Origin: Marivivens sp.
Lineage (GTDB): Bacteria > Pseudomonadota > Alphaproteobacteria > Rhodobacterales > Rhodobacteraceae
NCBI GenBank assembly: GCA_024642185.1
Contig: JAHEBR010000004.1
Location: 1 to 20,541 of the forward strand
Direction: 5' to 3'
DNA length: 20,541 bases
The translations under genes and the position numbers were made by a program. Positions 15,909 through 20,541 of this stretch are shown one piece after another. The notes beneath the pieces are model-generated. The model did not search any database. It worked only from the letters and a program-made list of their open reading frames with translations, and had not been told where the DNA came from. Numbering within the stretch: position 1 is the first letter of the stretch; each line of letters starts with the position of its first letter.

Positions 15909-17284
15909 TGGAGCGCATCAAGACCGATATCTGCATCATTGGCGCTGGCTCGGGCGGGCTTTCGGTGGCGGCCGGAGCGGCGCAGATGGGCGCGCGGGTC
16001 GTTCTTGTCGAAGAGGCCGAGATGGGGGGCGATTGCCTCAATCACGGCTGCGTGCCGTCCAAGGCGCTGCTTGCGGCCTCGGCCCGCGTGCCGCGCCCGA
16101 CCTATGCCGAAGCGATGGCCCATGTGCGGGCCTCTATCGCCGCCATCGCGCCGCATGACAGTCAGGAGAGGTTTGAAGGGCTCGGCGTGCGGGTAATCCG
16201 CGCGCGGGGCGCATTCGTTGGCCCCAAGACCATCAGGGCGGGGGCCTTCGAGATCGACGCGCGGCGGTTCGTGGTGGCGACAGGCTCGCGGCCGATGATT
16301 CCTTCGATCGAGGGCTTGGCTGAGACGCCTTTCCTCACGAACGAGACCCTGTTCGAACAAAAGGACCAGCCCGAGCACCTGATCGTCATTGGCGCAGGCC
16401 CCATCGGCCTCGAACTTGCGCAGGCCCATCTGCGGCTTGGTTGCAGGGTCACTGTGGTCGAGGCCCAGAAGGCGCTGGGCCGCGAAGAGAGGGAACTAGC
16501 GAAGATCGTCATCGATCGGCTGAGGCGAGATGGGCTCGCGCTTCATGAAAATACGGCGGTCTTGAGAGTGGGCGGTAAGGCCGGAGCCGTCTGGGTCGAG
16601 ACCGAGGCGGGCCGGATCGAAGGCTCTCACCTCCTTGTCGCTGCGGGTCGTGTCCCGAATGTGGGCGGCCTTGGCCTTGATGCCGCAGGGATCGCCGCCG
16701 ATCCGGTGGCCGGCATCGCTGTCGGCTCCGACCTCAAGACCCCCGGCAACCGCCGTGTCTATGCCATCGGCGATGTTTCCGGGCGGCGGCATTTCACCCA
16801 TCTGGCGGGCTATCAGGCGGGGATCGTTGTGCGCTCGGCGGTTCTGGGCCTTCCCGCCCGCGAGCGGCAGGACCACATCCCCCGCGCGACCTTTACCAGC
16901 CCCGAGATCGCCCATGTGGGCCTGACCGAGGCCGAGGCGAGGGCGAGGTTTGGCGATGGGATCGAGGTTGTGCAGGTTGGTTTTGACAAAAGCGACAGGG
17001 CCATCACGGCGGGCGATACCGAAGGGGCGATCAAGGTGATCGTTCGCAAAGGCAAGCCGGTTGGCGCCGGGATCGTCGGGCCGGAGGCGGGTGAGCTGAT
17101 CGCCATGTGGGCGATGGCGATCTCGTCGGGCCTTGGTATGGCGGCGATTTCCAACACCGTTTTGCCCTATCCGACCAAGGCCGAGATTAACAAACGGGCT
17201 GCGAGTGCCTATTTTAGTCCAAGACTATTCGAAAGCCGTATGATCAGGCGGATCACCCGTTTCGTTCAAAGGTGGCTCCCCTAG
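15908..17284 (+). CDS. FAD-dependent pyridine nucleotide-disulfide oxidoreductase, MerA/Lpd-like
   Basis: A 458-residue class I flavoprotein disulfide reductase. The FAD-binding GxGxxG is IIGAGSGGLS (12-17). The redox-active pair is C43 and C48 in GGDCLNHGCVPSK. The NAD(P)H-binding motif is VIGAGPIGLELAQAHLRLG, and AIGDVSG is the second FAD motif. At the C-terminus the dihydrolipoamide-dehydrogenase HPT motif is replaced by LPYPTKAE, so Y421 stands where the catalytic histidine would be, with E426 kept. Mercuric reductase also has tyrosine there, but this protein lacks the C-terminal cysteine pair and the N-terminal metal-binding domain, so mercury reduction is unlikely. A longer in-frame start inside the VTT gene is rejected. 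Confidence 0.88.
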   Translation: MERIKTDICIIGAGSGGLSVAAGAAQMGARVVLVEEAEMGGDCLNHGCVPSKALLAASARVPRPTYAEAMAHVRASIAAIAPHDSQERFEGLGVRVIRARGAFVGPKTIRAGAFEIDARRFVVATGSRPMIPSIEGLAETPFLTNETLFEQKDQPEHLIVIGAGPIGLELAQAHLRLGCRVTVVEAQKALGREERELAKIVIDRLRRDGLALHENTAVLRVGGKAGAVWVETEAGRIEGSHLLVAAGRVPNVGGLGLDAAGIAADPVAGIAVGSDLKTPGNRRVYAIGDVSGRRHFTHLAGYQAGIVVRSAVLGLPARERQDHIPRATFTSPEIAHVGLTEAEARARFGDGIEVVQVGFDKSDRAITAGDTEGAIKVIVRKGKPVGAGIVGPEAGELIAMWAMAISSGLGMAAISNTVLPYPTKAEINKRAASAYFSPRLFESRMIRRITRFVQRWLP

Positions 17285-17297
17285 GGGCGGAGGGACA

Positions 17298-18689
17298 ATG
17301 CTGAACACGCTCTCAGGGCGTTTTCTGGTTCTGACGGTCGTCTTCGTCATGCTGGCGGAGGTGCTTATCTTTGTGCCTTCGGTGGCCCGCTTCCGGCAGG
17401 ACTATCTCCTTCTCCGCCTCGAGCGGGCGCAGATCGCCTCGCTCTCGCTTCTTGCCGATGACATGATCTCGGACGACCTCGAGAAAGAGCTTTTGAAAAA
17501 CGCGGGCGTCTTCAACGTGGTGCTGCGCCGCGACGAGGTGCGCCAGCTGATCCTCTCGTCCGAGGTTCCGGGGCCGGTCGAGGCGACCTACGACCTGCGT
17601 GGCGCTTCGGCGTGGGTGCTGATGCGCGATGCCATGATGACCCTGTTCGAACCGGGTGATCCGGTGATCCGGGTGATCGGAATGCCGGTGCAAGACGGCG
17701 GGCAGGAGATCGAGGTGACGATGGAGCAGGCGCCCCTGCGCGCCGCTATCATCGACTATGGCCTCAACATTCTGCTTCTGTCGGCCGTGATCTCGGTGAT
17801 TACCGCGGCCCTCCTTTTTGTGGCGGTGCGGGCGTTCCTCGTAAAGCCGATCAAGGGCGTTGTGGGGCATATGCAGAGCTATGCCATGGCACCGGAAGAC
17901 GCCCGCCGGATCATTGCGCCGACAGCCGGGCTGATCGAGCTGCGCGAGGCGGAAGAGGCGCTGCAGATGATGCAGCAGCAGCTCACAGCGGCCTTGCGAC
18001 AGCGCGAGAGGCTCGCGCAGCTTGGCGAGGGTGTGGCCAAGGTGAGCCACGACCTGCGGAATATCCTTTCCTCGGCCCAGCTTTTCGTCGACCGGATCGA
18101 AGCCTCGGAAGACCCCGCCGTTCAGCGCCTTGCGCCCAAGCTCGTCAACTCGATCACCCGAGCGGTGCATCTGTGCGAGAATACACTGGCCTTCGGCCGG
18201 GCGGATGAGGCGCCGCCCAGGCTCGGGCGGGTCAGTCTTGCCTCCGTTGTCGCCGAAGTGTTTGACGGCGAACGCCTCGCGGCTGGAGACTATGACCTAA
18301 GCTTTTCCGAAGACATTCCGGGCATCCTGACAATCCGCGCCGATGCCGAACAGCTTTACCGTGTCCTGTCGAACCTTGCCCGCAACGCCCGGCAGGCGAT
18401 CATGGCAACCGGCAAGCCCGGCGAAGTGAGCATCCACGCCCACGAAGACGACGCCCAATGGTGGATCACCGTGACCGATACCGGCCCCGGCCTGCCCCAA
18501 CGCGCCCGCGAGCACCTCTTTCAGGCGTTTCAGGGGGGCGTGTCAAAGGGCGGCTCGGGCCTCGGCCTTGTCATTGCGGCCGAGCTGGTGCGCGGCCACG
18601 GCGGGCGGCTCGAGCTGGGCCGCACCGGCGATACCGGCACAGAATTCGTGATCTGCCTGCCCAAGGCCGAGCTTGCTTCGGGAAATTGA
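17298..18689 (+). CDS. Membrane-bound sensor histidine kinase
   Basis: A 463-residue two-component sensor. Membrane segments at about 8-29 and 155-178 enclose a periplasmic sensor region of about 125 residues with no recognised fold. A HAMP-like linker and coiled coil (about 180-245) follow, then the H-box KVSHDLRNILSS with phospho-acceptor H251, the N-box LSNLARNARQAI (N359/N363), G1 VTDTGPGLP and G2 GGSGLGLVIAAEL. All kinase motifs are intact. GGAGGG precedes ATG 17298, 13 bases after the flavoprotein gene. No response regulator is encoded nearby, so the partner is elsewhere. Confidence 0.92.
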   Translation: MLNTLSGRFLVLTVVFVMLAEVLIFVPSVARFRQDYLLLRLERAQIASLSLLADDMISDDLEKELLKNAGVFNVVLRRDEVRQLILSSEVPGPVEATYDLRGASAWVLMRDAMMTLFEPGDPVIRVIGMPVQDGGQEIEVTMEQAPLRAAIIDYGLNILLLSAVISVITAALLFVAVRAFLVKPIKGVVGHMQSYAMAPEDARRIIAPTAGLIELREAEEALQMMQQQLTAALRQRERLAQLGEGVAKVSHDLRNILSSAQLFVDRIEASEDPAVQRLAPKLVNSITRAVHLCENTLAFGRADEAPPRLGRVSLASVVAEVFDGERLAAGDYDLSFSEDIPGILTIRADAEQLYRVLSNLARNARQAIMATGKPGEVSIHAHEDDAQWWITVTDTGPGLPQRAREHLFQAFQGGVSKGGSGLGLVIAAELVRGHGGRLELGRTGDTGTEFVICLPKAELASGN

Positions 18690-18707
18690 TTTCTTTCGTT
18701 TTCGCCC

Positions 18708-18736
18708 TTGCAATGGCCCGCTGCTGCGGCTACATC
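18708..18736 (+). promoter_or_regulatory. Promoter of tRNA-Arg
   Basis: -35 TTGCAA (18708-18713), a 17-nt spacer, then -10 TACATC (18731-18736). Initiation near 18743 would leave about 10 bases of 5' leader before the mature tRNA, typical for a single tRNA gene. Confidence 0.55.
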
Positions 18737-18752
18737 CGCCCCACTCTGACGC

Positions 18753-18829
18753 GGACTGGTAGCTCAGTTGGATAGAGTACTTGACTACGAATCAAGGGGT
18801 CGGGGGTTCGAATCCTCCCCAGTCCGCCA
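18753..18829 (+). tRNA. tRNA-Arg (anticodon ACG)
   Basis: A complete 77-base cloverleaf. Acceptor GGACTGG (18753-18759) pairs with CCAGTCC (18819-18825); discriminator G is 18826 and CCA is encoded at 18827-18829. The D stem is GCTC/GAGT, and the anticodon stem CTTGA/TCAAG encloses CTACGAA with anticodon ACG. The T stem GGGGG/CCTCC encloses TTCGAAT. A34 would be converted to inosine by TadA, so this tRNA reads CGU, CGC and CGA. Confidence 0.97.
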
Positions 18830-18945
18830 CTTTCCTCCAAAGTTTTGTCTGAATGCGCCAAAAGGCCATCTGGAATCCCGTAGGCCTGCCCGATAGGTTG
18901 CTTTTGAGCAATACGGGGGCGCAGGCTGCCTCCAAAGGGGGATCG
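18830..18945 (+). other. Region between tRNA-Arg and the ATP-grasp gene
   Basis: A 116-base stretch. It has a 9-bp direct repeat CCTCCAAAG (18834-18842 and 18929-18937) and a small stem TTGCT/AGCAA (18898-18911) with a TTTG loop and no T-run. No integrase remnant or duplicated tRNA 3' end is visible. A purine-rich AAAGGGGGA just before ATG 18946 serves as ribosome-binding site. Confidence 0.35.
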
Positions 18946-20013
18946 ATGGCAATCAACCCAGTTATTCGTGCAGGTGGTGTTCAGCGGCAAGCGCCCAGAG
19001 GGTTGTTCTTCTGCTCGGTGCCGGACAGCGGAATCGTGCAGATTCAACCCAAGAACGGGCAGATGCCAACAGCGGTCTTTCCGAATTGTGTTGTGCTTCC
19101 TCCGGATCTTCATGTGGAGCTCGTTCGCCGGTCGATAACCTTCTGGCATCCGATGAAAGACATCTTTCCTCTCAAGGGTATCCCGTGGATCGTGAACGCC
19201 TGTGCTGACGCAGACGAATATCGGAGTGGTCTTGAGATGCTTGCCAAGGCGACATCCGGAACAAGGCTGCCAGTGTTCAACCGGCCTGAGGTTGTCCTTG
19301 AAACGGGACGGGACAAGATCATTGACAAAGTGCGCGGGATCGATGGCCTAACTGTTCCCCATTGTCTCAAGTTCGAACCCAAGCTTCCCAAGGATTTCCC
19401 GGAGGCTTTCGAACGGGGCGGTTTCACCTTTCCGGTGCTCGTTCGACCGACTGGCTCTCAAACTGGCAGAGGCTTGATCAAGATCGATGGTCCGCAAGAC
19501 TGGGACAAGATATACACAATCGACTGGGCCGGTCGTTCGCTCTACATGACACAGTTTGTCGATCGCCGTGACCAGCATGGAACCTACACCAAGTTTCGCG
19601 TCGCCTTCATCAATCGAAAACCCTACTTCAAATCTGCAGTAACCAAGAACGAGCCGATCGTGCACGGCTCCATGCGGACGATAGAAAGCGCCAGGTTGGA
19701 GATGGCCAAGCTGGACCGTCTTGCAGAGAATGAAGTCTTGGCGCGGATCATCGAAAAGCTTGCGCAGCAGATCCGGTTGAACTTTTGGGGGGTCGATCTG
19801 GGCTGGTCGGCTGAAGGCGATTTCGTCTTCTTCGAAGCGACCGCAGCCATGAGCATCACCGCGACAACCCACACTCCGGATGACGTGATGAAAGAGTTTC
19901 GCCGGATCGCAGGACCCATCTTTGAAAACCTAGGCAAGGCAGTTCTGACGCCTTCGAGCTGGGATTGTTGGCCGGAAGCGAATGTGCCGAAAGTCTCGGT
20001 CAAGAGAGCGTAG
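18946..20013 (+). CDS. Stand-alone ATP-grasp-fold protein, substrate unknown
   Basis: A 355-residue protein with features of the ATP-grasp ligase fold. RPEVVLETGRDKIIDKVRG (113-131) resembles the segment before the nucleotide site. PVLVRPTGSQTGRGLIKID (163-181) is like the ATP-lysine/glycine-rich loop, with arginine where a lysine is common. Later come FVDRRDQHGTYTKFRVAFIN (204-223), GVDLGW (282-287) and FEATAAM (296-302), where acidic metal ligands D284 and E297 would sit; the usual Asn two residues after the Glu is Thr299. It resembles C-terminal ATP-grasp domains I associate with TPR proteins in Rhizobiales. No partner substrate gene is adjacent. A start at 18853 is rejected because 18946 has the better ribosome-binding site. 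Third codon positions look less G+C-rich than in neighbouring genes. Confidence 0.7.
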   Translation: MAINPVIRAGGVQRQAPRGLFFCSVPDSGIVQIQPKNGQMPTAVFPNCVVLPPDLHVELVRRSITFWHPMKDIFPLKGIPWIVNACADADEYRSGLEMLAKATSGTRLPVFNRPEVVLETGRDKIIDKVRGIDGLTVPHCLKFEPKLPKDFPEAFERGGFTFPVLVRPTGSQTGRGLIKIDGPQDWDKIYTIDWAGRSLYMTQFVDRRDQHGTYTKFRVAFINRKPYFKSAVTKNEPIVHGSMRTIESARLEMAKLDRLAENEVLARIIEKLAQQIRLNFWGVDLGWSAEGDFVFFEATAAMSITATTHTPDDVMKEFRRIAGPIFENLGKAVLTPSSWDCWPEANVPKVSVKRA

Positions 20014-20224
20014 CGCAGTCGGTTCAATGGACGACTGTTGCCGCCCAATCCGCCCTTCTTCTGAAGCGGGTATTTAACTCATTGGCTGTTGCAGTATTGG
20101 CCCCCTGCTCTCAGAACTGCGGTGGCTGACCGGCCTCGCTCCCATTTCCGCTTTGTGAGCGATTGCTCCCGCGCTACCATCCACCCAGACGCGCCCCGGC
20201 CAGTTGGGTTCGTTGGGAGGGTGA
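20014..20224 (+). other. Intergenic region before the PAS gene
   Basis: A 211-base gap. I see no clear terminator for the ATP-grasp gene and no convincing promoter. A 5-bp inverted repeat GCAGT/ACTGC (20091-20095, 20116-20120) is present. The ribosome-binding site TTGGGAGGG (from about 20213) belongs to the next gene. Reading frames in the gap on either strand have no recognisable content. Confidence 0.3.
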
Positions 20225-20541
20225 ATGCAGTCAGAAGACATTCTGCAGGCGATCATCTCGTCGTCGAGCGACGCCATCGTAACCGGCGACTCGGACGGCA
20301 CTATCGTGACGTGGAATGCCGCCGCCGAGCGGATATTCGGCCATTGCGCCAAGACCGCTATTGGCAAGCCCTTGTCGATCCTTATGCCAGAACGCTATCG
20401 AAGCGCGCATGATGCCGGGATCGCGCGGGTGGTGAAAACCGGCAAGACCAAGGTCGTCGGGCAGGTTCTTGCCCTGACCGGCCTTCACGCCTCGGGCCGC
20501 GAATTTCCGATCGAACTTACCCTGTCCACCTGGGAGATGGG
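20225..20541 (+). CDS. PAS-domain signalling protein, N-terminal part (cut by window end)
   Basis: The frame is open from ATG 20225 to the window edge, giving 105 codons. GGGAGG lies just before the start. The sequence is a PAS domain: SSDAIVTGDSDGTIVTWNAA (14-33), AERIFGHCAKTAIGKPLSIL, MPERYRSAHDAGIARVV and GREFPIELTLSTWEM. No transmembrane segment precedes it, so the sensor is cytoplasmic. PAS domains of this form often sit before GGDEF/EAL, histidine-kinase or HD-type output domains; the output is outside the window. Confidence 0.88.
   Translation, partial: MQSEDILQAIISSSSDAIVTGDSDGTIVTWNAAAERIFGHCAKTAIGKPLSILMPERYRSAHDAGIARVVKTGKTKVVGQVLALTGLHASGREFPIELTLSTWEM

Noticed and set aside
17278..17287. 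Perfect palindrome CCCCTAGGGG at the flavoprotein stop codon
   Set aside because: Too short and without a loop to be a terminator; probably chance around the stop codon.
20074..20367. - strand frame across the gap and PAS gene start, possible transposase remnant
   Set aside because: No DDE, HTH or other transposase motif and no inverted-repeat ends; it overlaps the well-supported PAS start.

Overview
The window looks like chromosomal DNA of a high-G+C alphaproteobacterium of the Rhodobacter/Paracoccaceae type. The reasons are an ATP12-family F1-ATPase assembly factor beside an AapJQMP/BztABCD amino-acid transporter, a YidC that opens MDDQNKN, and an N-terminally extended RnpA. The genus assignment is inference from gene content and protein style; no search was run.

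Layout. (1) 1-1450, + strand: the last codons of an upstream gene, a HAD phosphatase and an ATP12-type chaperone, with overlapping ends. (2) 1654-6137, + strand: a complete polar amino-acid ABC transporter in the order binding protein, permease, permease, ATPase. A strong hairpin separates the binding-protein gene from the rest, and a hairpin without a T-run closes the operon. (3) 14909 down to 6181, - strand: an unbroken run of eleven genes: rpmH, rnpA, yidD, an acyl-CoA synthetase, ttcA, yidC, a MOSC protein, engB, argB, a small 4Fe-4S protein and a SixA-like phosphatase. Six junctions overlap by 1-4 nt, so much of the run is probably translationally coupled. It joins ribosome and RNase P production (L34, RnpA, EngB), membrane-protein insertion (YidD, YidC) and tRNA thiolation (TtcA) with metabolic genes. 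A credible promoter (TTGACA, 17 nt, TATTGG) precedes rpmH. (4) 15162-18689, + strand: a TVP38/VTT membrane protein, a flavoprotein disulfide reductase with a MerA-like catalytic tyrosine, and an orphan membrane histidine kinase, probably one operon. (5) 18753-18829: tRNA-Arg(ACG) with its own promoter. (6) 18946-20541: a stand-alone ATP-grasp protein of unknown substrate, in DNA that reads less G+C-rich than its surroundings, then the start of a PAS-domain signalling protein cut by the window edge.

Most of the window is ordinary housekeeping sequence. The least explained parts are the ATP-grasp gene just downstream of the tRNA, the VTT protein/flavoprotein/kinase cluster, and some leader structures (a hairpin covering the acyl-CoA synthetase ribosome-binding site and a tandem repeat in the rpmH leader). 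No CRISPR array, complete insertion sequence or integrase was seen.
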